DNA from: Ovoidimarina sp038744785
GTDB taxonomy: Bacteria; Pseudomonadota; Alphaproteobacteria; Rhodobacterales; Rhodobacteraceae
Reading direction: 5' to 3'
NCBI GenBank assembly: GCA_038744785.1
Contig: JBCDLX010000015.1
Location: 1-64,000, forward strand
Length of the DNA: 64,000 nt
Shown: positions 1 through 8,046 of the stretch, one piece after another
How positions within the stretch are numbered: the first letter of the stretch is position 1
Layout: the number at the start of each line of letters is the position of its first letter
Notes under the pieces: model-generated
What the model was told of the DNA's origin: nothing
Databases searched by the model: none
What the model saw: only the letters and a program-made list of their open reading frames with translations
Program-made: the position numbers and the translations under genes

Positions 1-848
1 CGGTCATCGGCATCAAACAGCCAGAAGCCGGCTGGCAGTGCCTCTATCGCATCTCGAAGGCGCTGTTCCGCCTTTTCGGCACGTTGTCGGCTTCGGACCT
101 GGCTGGTGATGTCGATTCTCAATCCTACGCGTCCGCCGTCGGGCGTGTGACGTTCCAGAATGCGCAACCAGCGACCGCTCTTTAGCTGTTGCTCGACAGG
201 GTCCTGTGCGAGACGGTGGGCACGCATCCGTTCGGCGAGCCAGGCGTCCTCGCGACCGATGCCGTCAGCGTATTGGCCGCGCTCAAGGCCATAACACAGG
301 ATATCTTCGAACCGGGCACCCGGGACCATTGCTGGGGCGCTTTCTTCGTAGAACTCTTTGTATTTGGAGTTGCAAACGACCAGGCGATCGTTCTGATCGT
401 AGAGGACGAACCCATCTGGAAGCGTCTCGACCGCTGCGCGAAGTTGCTTCAAGACATGTGTCGCCGGAGATCCAGCACCTCGACCGTCGGACGCGCATAC
501 TTCGCACAAAAGACTGTGCGCCGCGGGAGCCGGTCGAACAATACGCAGCGTTTGCGCCTGAGCCATGCCTTGCGCGTCCGGCAGGTGCAAATCAAGCTCC
601 GCAGATCCGTCCTGAACCGCGCTCTGAAGCGCGCTTTGGCACATTGGGGCAAGGGTCGGCGGCAGCAGGTCGATCAGAGAGGCGGTGTTCAATCGCGCCG
701 GTGTTGCACCAAACACATTGCAGAACGCTGCGTTGGCCATAAGAATCACATGATGATCCACGCTCAGCATCGCGATTGGCGTCGAAAGCGCCTGCAATCC
801 GACGACGAGCGGATCTTGTCCGTCTGAATTTCTCTTCTCGTCCAGCAC
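1..848 (-). CDS. PAS-domain sensor protein, N-terminal part (cut by window edge)
   Basis: The minus strand is open from a GTG at 848 to the left edge (282 codons). About residues 15-65 (PLVVGLQALSTPIAMLS...) look like a first PAS domain. A second begins near residue 148 (LRAAVETLPDGFVLYDQNDR, then a CNSKYKEFY stretch and a VGLRIDITSQV end). A helical linker leads into a third PAS start (IEALPAGFWLFD). This arrangement is usual in cytoplasmic sensor histidine kinases or hybrid kinases, but no kinase domain is inside the window, so output is unknown. The start is not firm: the frame is closed by TAA about 50 bases upstream, and GTG 848 is the first reasonable codon with only a weak AAAG ahead of it. 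No membrane segment is visible. Confidence 0.75.
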   Translation of the reverse strand, partial: MLDEKRNSDGQDPLVVGLQALSTPIAMLSVDHHVILMANAAFCNVFGATPARLNTASLIDLLPPTLAPMCQSALQSAVQDGSAELDLHLPDAQGMAQAQTLRIVRPAPAAHSLLCEVCASDGRGAGSPATHVLKQLRAAVETLPDGFVLYDQNDRLVVCNSKYKEFYEESAPAMVPGARFEDILCYGLERGQYADGIGREDAWLAERMRAHRLAQDPVEQQLKSGRWLRILERHTPDGGRVGLRIDITSQVRSRQRAEKAEQRLRDAIEALPAGFWLFDADD

Positions 849-1039
849 ACCGATCGCTTTCAGCCGTCCCCCGGCGCGGCCAACCCTCGGTTAGAAGCTC
901 TGCCGGAACGTTAACCGGTCCAAAAATTTCCCTTGCATTCGAACATTCCACTCGCAAATGCCCGCGCGCACAGCCCAGTCTGAGTTCCTGCACGCACCCT
1001 GCCCTTGCCCCGAGGCGGCCTTACGCGTAACCGGTTCTG
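849..1039. other. Intergenic region between divergent sensor gene and ABC exporter operon
   Basis: This 191-base gap should carry the promoters of both neighbours. I see no clear palindrome, terminator or good consensus promoter in it. Confidence 0.4.
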
Positions 1040-1969
1040 ATGACCGCAATCGTGTCCGTCAACGAACTTCGCAAAACCTACACCGGCGGGCTAACCGCTT
1101 TAGACGGTGTGTCCCTGGATATCGAAGCCGGCGAAATCCTTGCCCTGCTCGGCCCGAACGGCGCGGGCAAGACAACGCTGATCTCCACGATTTGCGGCAT
1201 CACCACCGCCAGCGCGGGCCGCGTGACCGTCGGCGGGCATGATATTGTCACCGAGTATCGCGCCGCACGGTCCCTGATCGGGTTGGTGCCGCAGGAGATC
1301 ACGCTTGAGCCGTTTGAAACGGTGATGAGCACTGTGCGGTTTTCCCGCGGTTTGTTCGGCCGTCCGCGCGATGATGCCTATCTGGAGGATGTGCTAAGGC
1401 AACTGTCGCTTTGGGACAAAAGGGATGCCCGCACAATGGAATTGTCGGGCGGGATGAAGCGCCGTGTACTGATCGCGAAGGCACTGAGCCATGCCCCCAG
1501 GATTTTGTTTTTGGACGAGCCCACGGCCGGCGTGGATGTCGAGCTGCGCCGCGACATGTGGGACACCGTGCGCCGGCTAAAGGATGACGGTGTGACGATC
1601 ATCCTGACCACGCATTATATCGAGGAAGCAGAGGCGATCGCAGACCGGGTTGGTGTGATCTCGAAGGGCAAGATCCTTTTGGTCGAAGACAAAGACCGAC
1701 TGATGCGCCGAATGGGACAGAAACAGCTGGTCATCGAGCTACAGGACAAAACCGCGGATGTGCCCGGAGCGCTTGCAATGTACGGGCTGCAGCCCGGCGA
1801 AGAAAAGGGCACCCTGATCTACACGTATGACCGGCAGGCTGAGCGAACGGGAATAACCCGACTGCTTAACGACCTGCAGGCGGCTGGTCTGGCGTTGCGT
1901 GACGTCCAAACCCGGCAATCCTCGCTGGAAGATATATTTGTCGGTCTGGTCAAGGAGGGCACGGAGTGA
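1040..1969 (+). CDS. ABC-2 type exporter, ATP-binding subunit
   Basis: This 309-residue ATPase powers an export ABC system of the YadG/NodI/CcmA type. The Walker A motif is GPNGAGKTT near residue 38. The signature is LSGGMKRR, Walker B is ILFLDEPTAGVD, and the switch histidine is in TTHYIEEAE. The roughly 100 C-terminal residues after the nucleotide-binding domain are typical of drug- or polysaccharide-type exporters. The gene overlaps the downstream permease by a GTGA junction, so the two subunits are probably translationally coupled. The substrate cannot be told from sequence. There is no strong ribosome binding site before ATG 1040, but the N-terminus fits the family. Confidence 0.93.
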   Translation: MTAIVSVNELRKTYTGGLTALDGVSLDIEAGEILALLGPNGAGKTTLISTICGITTASAGRVTVGGHDIVTEYRAARSLIGLVPQEITLEPFETVMSTVRFSRGLFGRPRDDAYLEDVLRQLSLWDKRDARTMELSGGMKRRVLIAKALSHAPRILFLDEPTAGVDVELRRDMWDTVRRLKDDGVTIILTTHYIEEAEAIADRVGVISKGKILLVEDKDRLMRRMGQKQLVIELQDKTADVPGALAMYGLQPGEEKGTLIYTYDRQAERTGITRLLNDLQAAGLALRDVQTRQSSLEDIFVGLVKEGTE

Positions 1970-2727
1970 ATCTGATCGCGGTCAAGGCGATTTACCGCTT
2001 CGAGATGGCGCGCACATTCCGCACGCTGCTTCAATCCTTAGTCTCGCCAGTCCTTTCGACGTCGCTTTATTTTATAGTGTTCGGCACAGCGATCGGCAGC
2101 CGAATACAAGAGGTCGAGGGCGTCAGCTACGGCGCATTTATCGTTCCAGGACTGATTATGCTGACGGTACTGACACAGTCCGTCTCAAACGCATCGTTCG
2201 GTATCTACTTTCCGAAATTCATTGGGACGATCTACGAACTGTTGTCGGCTCCAGCTTCATTTCTTGAGATCACAGCAGGGTACGTTCTGGCCGCAGCAAC
2301 GAAATCGCTGATGATCGGGCTGATCATCCTGGGAACGGCGTTCTTCTTCGTCGATCTGAGGATAGAGCATCCGGTTTGGATGCTAACCTTTCTGATACTG
2401 ACGTGCCTCAGCTTCAGCCTGTTCGGCTTCATAATTGGCATCTGGGCACAGAATTTCGAGCAGCTCCAACTTGTGCCGCTCCTGGTGGTCACCCCGCTCG
2501 TTTTCTTGGGTGGTGCGTTTTATTCGATCTCGATGCTGCCTGGCGCATGGCAAACGATCACCCTGTTCAACCCGGTCGTCTACCTTGTCTCGGGCTTTCG
2601 TTGGTCGTTCTTCGGGATGGCCGATGTCGCCCTCGGCTGGAGCCTTTTGGCCATTCTGGGGTTCACCGGGATTTGTATAGCCACAATTGCCTGGATCTTC
2701 CGAACCGGCTATCGGATCAGGCAGTAA
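1966..2727 (+). CDS. ABC-2 type exporter, permease subunit
   Basis: This 253-residue membrane protein has about six hydrophobic segments (for example GVSYGAFIVPGLIMLTVLT and LVPLLVVTPLVFLGGAFYS). The last two, with the FYSISMLPGAWQTITLFNPVVY region, match the ABC2_membrane family of YadH. It starts at GTG 1966 inside the stop of the ATPase gene (GTGA). The pair forms a two-gene operon. The cargo is unknown; related pairs are annotated for drugs, lipids or polysaccharide. Confidence 0.92.
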   Translation: MNLIAVKAIYRFEMARTFRTLLQSLVSPVLSTSLYFIVFGTAIGSRIQEVEGVSYGAFIVPGLIMLTVLTQSVSNASFGIYFPKFIGTIYELLSAPASFLEITAGYVLAAATKSLMIGLIILGTAFFFVDLRIEHPVWMLTFLILTCLSFSLFGFIIGIWAQNFEQLQLVPLLVVTPLVFLGGAFYSISMLPGAWQTITLFNPVVYLVSGFRWSFFGMADVALGWSLLAILGFTGICIATIAWIFRTGYRIRQ

Positions 2728-2771
2728 TAGGCGGGGCCGGCTGCGCTTGCGCCGGCCCGTTCTGCACAGCT

Positions 2772-3533
2772 CTACTTTTCTTTTTCTTCTTCTTCGTCAT
2801 CCTCTGCCGCATCCGGCAGGTTAAAGAAGCTGTCGGCGTCCGGAATATCCGCGTCCTGATCCCGCGGATCTTCGTCGGTCTCTGACAGCGAAAATGTCTC
2901 AAGCCCGGAAATGGCAGTAGGTATCTTCGGTTCTTCGGGCATGCCCAGCGATTGTTCGGTCGACACAAGTTTGCGCCGCTCGTCGTCCGACATCACGTCG
3001 CCTTCTCGCGCCTTCCTAGCTGCGGCCTTCTGCACGGCCGCATCAAGCTCGCTCTGCTTCGTCAGCCCAAGCGCAACCGGATCGACCGGTTGAATATTCG
3101 AGATATTCCAATGCGTGCGTTCGCGGATCGACTGGATCGTGGGTTTCGTCGTACCTACCAGCTTCGAGATCTGCGAATCCGCGAGCTCGGGGTGGAATTT
3201 GACGAGCCAAAGAATTGCGGCCGGGCGGTCCTGTCTTTTCGACAGCGGCGTGTAGCGCGGGCCGCGGCGTTTTTCTTCGCCCACGGCGGCCGCGTTGAAC
3301 TTGAGCTTCAGCTTATAGAGCGGATCCTTCTCGGCCTTGTCGATCTCGGCCTGCTCAAGCTGATTGTTCTGGATCGGATCGAAGCCCTTAACACCAGTAG
3401 CCACATCGCCGTCCGCGATGCCTTGCACCTCTAATTCGTGCAGCCCACAGAAATCGGCGATCTGCTTGAAGGTCATCGTCGTGTTGTCCACCAGCCAAAC
3501 AGCGGTTGCTTTCGCCATGATCGGTTTGTTCAT
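2772..3533 (-). CDS. trcR: TrcR/DUF1013 family cell-cycle transcriptional regulator
   Basis: The 253 residues match the alphaproteobacterial DUF1013 family (named TrcR after Caulobacter). The N-terminus has MAKATAVWLVDNTTMTFKQI and a helix-turn-helix-like IADFCGLHELEVQGIADGD. A second helix-turn-helix-like segment is SQISKLVGTTKPTIQSIRER. The C-terminal 50 residues are strongly acidic and end in a Glu-rich run (DDEEEEKEK). ATG 3533 has a good AGGAGAGG ahead of it. An internal ATG five codons later is also possible. The gene is convergent with the ABC permease and has its own promoter region toward 3540-3650. The role in cell-cycle control is by homology. Confidence 0.85.
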   Translation of the reverse strand: MNKPIMAKATAVWLVDNTTMTFKQIADFCGLHELEVQGIADGDVATGVKGFDPIQNNQLEQAEIDKAEKDPLYKLKLKFNAAAVGEEKRRGPRYTPLSKRQDRPAAILWLVKFHPELADSQISKLVGTTKPTIQSIRERTHWNISNIQPVDPVALGLTKQSELDAAVQKAAARKAREGDVMSDDERRKLVSTEQSLGMPEEPKIPTAISGLETFSLSETDEDPRDQDADIPDADSFFNLPDAAEDDEEEEKEK

Positions 3534-3658
3534 GCGCCCTCTCCTTAGGCCAAATCTTCCTCGTGCCGGGAAAACGGCTGTTCCGGGGTGGAACGGTTCC
3601 TCGTTTTCGGGGAAGTTGACGCTGATATAAGCTGACCTTTGGCCGGAGAAAAGAGGAA

Positions 3659-4288
3659 ATGCGCTTCATCCTTCTGTCCCTTTTGTTTCCGCTTGCCGTA
3701 TGGGCCGAAGGCGATGAGACCGGCAAGTTCGACTATTATGTCCTTGCACTTTCTTGGTCACCGAACTGGTGTGCCGTCGAAGGCGATGCGCGGGGATCGC
3801 CACAATGCGACCCTGGCACGGGTAACGGTTGGATATTGCACGGGCTTTGGCCGCAATACGAACGCGGCTGGCCAAGCTACTGCACGACCGACGCCCGAAA
3901 CCCCAGCCGCGCGATGACGGCCCAGATGGCCGACATCACGGGGACAAGCGGACTGGCATGGCACGCGTGGAATAAACATGGGCGCTGCTCTGGGCTCACT
4001 GCCGACGCATACTTCAGGACCGCCCGACAGGCTTATCAACAAGTTCAACGGCCCGAGGTTCTGCGCAGGCTCGACCGTGCGGTCACCCTCCCAGCACGGG
4101 TCATCGAAGATGCGTTTCTAGAGGCAAACTCGAAGCTTGCGCCCGACATGATCACAATTACCTGTCGGTCGGGTCGCATTGCAGAGGCCCGCATCTGTAT
4201 GACACCGGATCTAGACCTGCGAACCTGTGGGGCCGACGTGATCAAGGATTGCCGCGCAAATGATGCCCGGTTCGATCCAGTACGATAA
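3659..4288 (+). CDS. Secreted ribonuclease T2 family protein
   Basis: This 209-residue protein has a short signal peptide (MRFILLSLLFPLAVWA). Both catalytic blocks of RNase T2 are intact. CAS I is the HGLWPQYERGWPSYC segment and CAS II is WHAWNKHGRCSG, so both catalytic histidines are present. Paired cysteines (SWSPNWC, C-terminal TCRSGR, ICMTPDLDLRTCG) suggest disulfides in the periplasm. It should cleave RNA via 2',3'-cyclic intermediates, perhaps for phosphate or nucleotide scavenging. AGAGG lies just before ATG 3659. It is followed by a sorted surface protein gene, with no sign of coupling. Confidence 0.9.
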   Translation: MRFILLSLLFPLAVWAEGDETGKFDYYVLALSWSPNWCAVEGDARGSPQCDPGTGNGWILHGLWPQYERGWPSYCTTDARNPSRAMTAQMADITGTSGLAWHAWNKHGRCSGLTADAYFRTARQAYQQVQRPEVLRRLDRAVTLPARVIEDAFLEANSKLAPDMITITCRSGRIAEARICMTPDLDLRTCGADVIKDCRANDARFDPVR

Positions 4289-4409
4289 GACTGAGCGGGA
4301 TCGTGCGCTATTCCACGACAGTCGAAAGTCGCACGACGAAACCCTTAACACAAGGCGAACCCTGTGCTATCGTTCATCCGTTACGATTTTGTTTGGTTTG
4401 GGGGACCCC

Positions 4410-5144
4410 ATGACAATCTTGCGAACTGCGGCATTGGCCGCGGCGGCGGCCATTGTAGGATTTTCTGCAAATGCCGCCACAGTCCTGGAAACGTTTCGTG
4501 TGAACAGTCACTTCGAAGCAAATGATGCGTCGGAGACGCCGGAACACTCGTTGTGGTTTTCAGGAAGCGACAACCCGGACGGGACGGTCGGCCCGAAAGG
4601 CAACCACTTCCTGTTCGAAAACGCATCGCCCGGGTTCGGGCTGTTTACAATTTTCGATGACAACACGGCCACTGTGACGGGTAATCTTGCCAACGCGGCG
4701 GGCCAAACCTTCGCGATGACATTGAACCTGATAGGATCCACAAACCCTGGAACTCACAAGGTCGTCGGATCAGCCGACCCGAACACTTGGGATTACTATG
4801 TGATCGACACCGCTGACGGGAATGAAAGCACGTTGACCTACGTCGGTGACAATATCGGCCCGGATGATGGCGATCTTGACAATTTCGAGATCACCCTTCG
4901 CGGTGCACCGCTTGAAGTACAAGTTGGAATCGGTGCCAACGACAAGAACGAGCTTCTGTTCGGACTGTCGACCTGGATCTATCTGACCGAGACGACCTGC
5001 GATGGCATCAATGATCGGTGCACGCGGTATTCCGGAGACATCAACGTTCTGCTGGAGCCGATCCCGCTTCCACCGAGCATGGCGCTTATGGTCGCTGGGC
5101 TTGGCGGCATCGGGTTAATGGCGCGGCGACGCCGCAAGTCTTGA
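4410..5144 (+). CDS. Exported protein with VPLPA-CTERM-like sorting tail
   Basis: This 244-residue protein has an N-terminal signal peptide (MTILRTAALAAAAAIVGFSANA). The C-terminus is tripartite: a proline motif PIPLPPS, a hydrophobic stretch MALMVAGLGGIGLMA, and a basic end RRRRKS. That pattern is the VPLPA/PEP-CTERM type recognized by exosortase, which in roseobacters marks surface or exopolysaccharide-linked proteins. The middle is Asn/Asp/Thr-rich and I do not recognize a domain. I chose ATG 4410 because GGGGA precedes it and the signal peptide begins there; an in-frame start at 4260 would overlap the RNase gene. No exosortase gene is in the window. Confidence 0.75.
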   Translation: MTILRTAALAAAAAIVGFSANAATVLETFRVNSHFEANDASETPEHSLWFSGSDNPDGTVGPKGNHFLFENASPGFGLFTIFDDNTATVTGNLANAAGQTFAMTLNLIGSTNPGTHKVVGSADPNTWDYYVIDTADGNESTLTYVGDNIGPDDGDLDNFEITLRGAPLEVQVGIGANDKNELLFGLSTWIYLTETTCDGINDRCTRYSGDINVLLEPIPLPPSMALMVAGLGGIGLMARRRRKS

Positions 5145-5167
5145 TCGTCTCGTCGATTTAATGAGAT

Positions 5168-5197
5168 GGCCCGCTCCGGCGGGCCTATCTTTTTTTG
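5168..5197 (+). terminator. Rho-independent terminator after the CTERM gene
   Basis: A perfect 7-bp stem GGCCCGC/GCGGGCC with a 4-base loop is followed by TATCTTTTTTT. It lies 24 bases after the stop at 5144. Confidence 0.9.
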
Positions 5198-5368
5198 CGA
5201 CGCGCCGACGGCCCGCCGGGAACTTGCGAACCGGAACGATTGAGCGCCCGCATCGCGAAAAGCAAAAGCAACGGTTGATCCTGCCTCCGGACACGTGCGT
5301 GTGAACAGCAAGAGTGCCATCGCAGATGATGGGAGCCGGGCCAAAAGGACCGTCTCTTTCCGGCAGCG

Positions 5369-6340
5369 CTAGTCGACCCGTAGGACGATCTTTCCGATAT
5401 GGGCCGAACTCTCCATCCGCGCATGCGCCTTGTCAGCGTCTTCAAGCGCGAATTCAGAATCAATCACCGGCGCGATCCGGCCCGACACCAGAAGCGGCCA
5501 CACCTCGCGCACCAAGTCTTCGGCGATCCTTGCCTTCGCAGCCACCGATTGGGGGCGCAGTGTGGATCCGGTCATCGTCAACCGGCGCACCATCAGTTGT
5601 GCGAAGTTCACTTCGACCTTGGGGTTTGCCAGGAATGCGATCTGCACCAGCCGTCCATCATCGGACAGCGCCTTGAGATTGCGCGGTATGTAGTCGCCAC
5701 CAACCATATCGAGGATCAGATTGGCCCCGCCCTCGGCGCGCATAACGTCGACGAAGTCTTCATCCCGGTAATTAATCGCACGCTCGGCCCCAAGCGACAG
5801 ACAAGCCGTGCATTTTTCTTCCGTTCCCGCGGTCGCGAAAACGCGGGCCCCACGTGCACTCGCCAATTGGATCGCAGTCGTCCCAATGCCGGAAGACCCG
5901 CCATGAACCAGGAATCTTTCTCCTGCCCGAAGCCCGCCCCGAAGGAATACATTGGTCCAAACGGTAAAGAATGTCTCGGGGAGGCACGCTGCCTCTTTCA
6001 GCGCCATGCCGTCCGGCACGGGGAGGCAGTGTACCGCCGGGGTCGCAACGTATTCGGCGTAACCCCCGCCCGGCAGAAGCGCGCAGACTGCATCCCCTTC
6101 GGACCAGCCGGTTACACCGGGACCCACGGCCGCGATCCGGCCCGACGCCTCAAGCCCCGGCAGATCGCTCGCACCAGGTGGCGGACTGTAGTTCCCTGCG
6201 CGCTGAAGCGCGTCGGGTCGGTTCACGCCAGCAAAGGCAACCTCGATAAGAACTTCGCCATGGCCGGGTTCAGGACGCGGCCGCTTGGTTGTGCCCAGAA
6301 CGTCGGGTCCTCCCGGATGGGAAATTTCGACAACGCGCAT
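5369..6340 (-). CDS. NAD(P)H-quinone oxidoreductase, PIG3/zinc-free MDR family
   Basis: The 323 residues form a full-length medium-chain dehydrogenase of the quinone oxidoreductase/PIG3 type. The substrate domain starts with MRVVEISHPGGPDVL and contains GEVLIEVAFAGVNRPDALQRAG. The NADPH-binding motif is VHGGSSGIGTTAIQLA. The zinc-binding cysteines of alcohol dehydrogenases are missing, as expected. It probably reduces quinones by NADPH in the cytoplasm. The gene begins at the last base of the upstream COQ9-family gene (shared position 6340), so the two form an operon; a link to ubiquinone metabolism is plausible but inferred. Confidence 0.9.
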   Translation of the reverse strand: MRVVEISHPGGPDVLGTTKRPRPEPGHGEVLIEVAFAGVNRPDALQRAGNYSPPPGASDLPGLEASGRIAAVGPGVTGWSEGDAVCALLPGGGYAEYVATPAVHCLPVPDGMALKEAACLPETFFTVWTNVFLRGGLRAGERFLVHGGSSGIGTTAIQLASARGARVFATAGTEEKCTACLSLGAERAINYRDEDFVDVMRAEGGANLILDMVGGDYIPRNLKALSDDGRLVQIAFLANPKVEVNFAQLMVRRLTMTGSTLRPQSVAAKARIAEDLVREVWPLLVSGRIAPVIDSEFALEDADKAHARMESSAHIGKIVLRVD

Positions 6341-7014
6341 CAGATGCCCGGAACGTCCGATCGTTGCGGTGGTCGGCGAAACCGCGACATCACCCAGTTC
6401 GGACCCTCCATGACTTGTCCAAACACCGGCGTCTTGCGCACCTGCGCCTTCAGTTTCTCAATGCGCATCACGTCTTCGATCCGGCGTTCCAAAAACGCCC
6501 AAGTGTCCCGCACATCGGGGCTGTCGTCGCCCAGCCAATAAAGAACCGTAGAGCCGTAAACACCCGAAAGCGTGGCCCTCTTGGTGTACCAGTTAACATC
6601 GTCCGATGTATCGCCCAGCGCGTCCCAGATCGCGTCGGCGGTGCCCCACAGTGCCTGCGCGCCAAGCGCTGCATAGGGCGGCAGTGCAAAGAGTGTCATG
6701 CCCCTGCGGACAGCTTCGCGATCTTCTGCCGCCTCGATCCGCTGTCGAACAGCATGCGCGACCTTATCACGATAACGCATGTTACTCAGGTCAGCCTCTG
6801 CCAGCCGCGTGCGCATACGCGCATCGCCCTGTCGGTGAAACGCCAGCGCAAGGTCGACAGAACCCCGAGGTGCGAGAGCACGCGCCATCGCCGGATCGGT
6901 TCCGCTGTCTCGCACCGCAGCACGGAATGTCGCAGGCGACCAGCCATCGAATGCCACATGTGGCAGCGCGGCCTCGACGATTGCCGCGAGCGTCGGATCT
7001 TGGTGTTCTGCCAT
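6340..7014 (-). CDS. COQ9 family protein (rpsU-divergent)
   Basis: This 224-residue protein belongs to the alphaproteobacterial COQ9 family, also described as the rpsU-divergently transcribed family. The TetR-like helical N-terminus is ALPHVAFDGWSPATFRAAVRD. The conserved C-terminal half contains WGTADAIWDALGDTSDD, then VNWYTKRATLSGVYGST and VLYWLGDDS. In mitochondria COQ9 binds lipid and helps the ubiquinone hydroxylase COQ7. The gene is divergent from rpsU here, as the family name predicts, and is joined to the quinone oxidoreductase gene downstream. Confidence 0.93.
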   Translation of the reverse strand: MAEHQDPTLAAIVEAALPHVAFDGWSPATFRAAVRDSGTDPAMARALAPRGSVDLALAFHRQGDARMRTRLAEADLSNMRYRDKVAHAVRQRIEAAEDREAVRRGMTLFALPPYAALGAQALWGTADAIWDALGDTSDDVNWYTKRATLSGVYGSTVLYWLGDDSPDVRDTWAFLERRIEDVMRIEKLKAQVRKTPVFGQVMEGPNWVMSRFRRPPQRSDVPGI

Positions 7015-7124
7015 AGGGACCGTCCTTCCTGATTTCCGGCTGTGGACAAGCTAGGGGCGCTTTGCTATAGGGCCACTTCCTGCAATCTCTGCAACCCTTA
7101 ACCTAGAAAGGTGGTGACAACCAC

Positions 7125-7331
7125 ATGCAGGTCAGTGTTCGCGACAACAACGTCGATCAGGCACTTCGTGCCTTGAAAAAGAAGCTGCAGCGTGAGGGCG
7201 TCTTCCGCGAAATGAAGCTTCGGCAGCATTTCGAGAAGCCCAGCGAAAAGCGCGCACGCGAAAAGGCCGAGGCAATCCGCCGCGCCCGCAAGCTCGCTCG
7301 CAAGAAGGCCCAGCGCGAAGGTATGCTCTAA
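7125..7331 (+). CDS. rpsU: 30S ribosomal protein S21
   Basis: The 68-residue, very basic protein starts MQVSVRDNNVDQALRALKKK, the S21 signature, and ends in a Lys/Arg-rich tail. S21 sits on the 30S platform and helps initiation. AAGGTGG lies 8-12 bases ahead of ATG 7125. It is a single-gene unit with its own terminator, and is divergent from the COQ9 gene with a roughly 110-base shared promoter region. Confidence 0.98.
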   Translation: MQVSVRDNNVDQALRALKKKLQREGVFREMKLRQHFEKPSEKRAREKAEAIRRARKLARKKAQREGML

Positions 7332-7373
7332 AAGCAATTTTTGACACTGGCGGGTTTTCGGATCCGCACGATG

Positions 7374-7408
7374 ACCCCCGCGACACCTGTCCGGGGGTTT
7401 GTCGTTTT
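7374..7408 (+). terminator. Terminator after rpsU
   Basis: Stem ACCCCCG/CGGGGGT (7374-7380 with 7392-7398) is followed by TTGTCGTTTTA. It lies 42 bases after the rpsU stop. Confidence 0.75.
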
Positions 7409-7453
7409 ATCGACCTGGCGCTAGGCTTGTCGAAAGTTGAAGGGGAAGCTTCG

Positions 7454-7865
7454 ATGTCAAAGATGACAGGTGTGTCCCAATGCGGTGCGGTCCGCTACAC
7501 GCTCGACGCGGCACCTGAAGCGGTTTTTTGTCTGCCATTGCACAGATTGCCAGAAACAAACCTCCAGCGCCTTCGGTCTTGTAGCGATCGTGCCGGAAGA
7601 ACAGTTTCATATAGAACATGGAGAGGTTCGAACGTTCGAAGGGCACGCCGCCTCGGGCCGCGGAAAGACGCAGGCGTTCTGTCACAAGTGTGGCTCGCGT
7701 ATCTGGCACAGGATCGAGTGGCGGCCACGCAAGTTGTCTATACGTGGCGGTACTCTTGACGATCCAGGGACGCTCGAACCCGGCGCGCACGTTTGGACCT
7801 CAACGAAATTGCCGTGGGTGATCATACCCGAGGGCATTCCTTCGTTCGAAACGCAACCAGGGTAA
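7454..7865 (+). pseudogene. GFA family (glutathione-dependent formaldehyde-activating-like) protein, frameshifted
   Basis: ATG 7454, preceded by AGGGGAAG, begins MSKMTGVSQCGAVRYTLDA, a normal GFA-family start. The reading frame then leaves the family sequence at a run of six T (7524-7529). In the +1 frame the family continues with FVCHCTDCQKQTSSAFG, FCHKCGSRIWHRI and a C-terminal LDDPGTLEPGAHVWTSTKLPW, ending at 7865. Removing one T restores a continuous protein of about 136 residues with the zinc-binding CxC and CxxC motifs. Either the gene is broken or the base run was misread. GFA proteins are zinc enzymes related to glutathione-formaldehyde synthase, but many members have unknown substrates. 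Confidence 0.82.
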
Positions 7866-8046
7866 GGCGTCGGATGCGATCTCTGGGTTCGGGTCACGCG
7901 CCGCTGATCGGCCCCGGTCGATGCGCTTAGTTCGACTTGCCCAGACGTACATGAAGCAATCTTAATCTCGCTGAAAGCTCTGCCACAGATCTGGTGACTA
8001 TCTCTGCCGCCAAGTCTGACCAACGGAGTTTCAGAAGGAGACAATC

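Noticed and set aside
5399..6541. Open plus-strand frame of 380 codons opposite the quinone oxidoreductase gene
   Set aside because: Antisense to two strong genes, and the sequence is low in family-like features.
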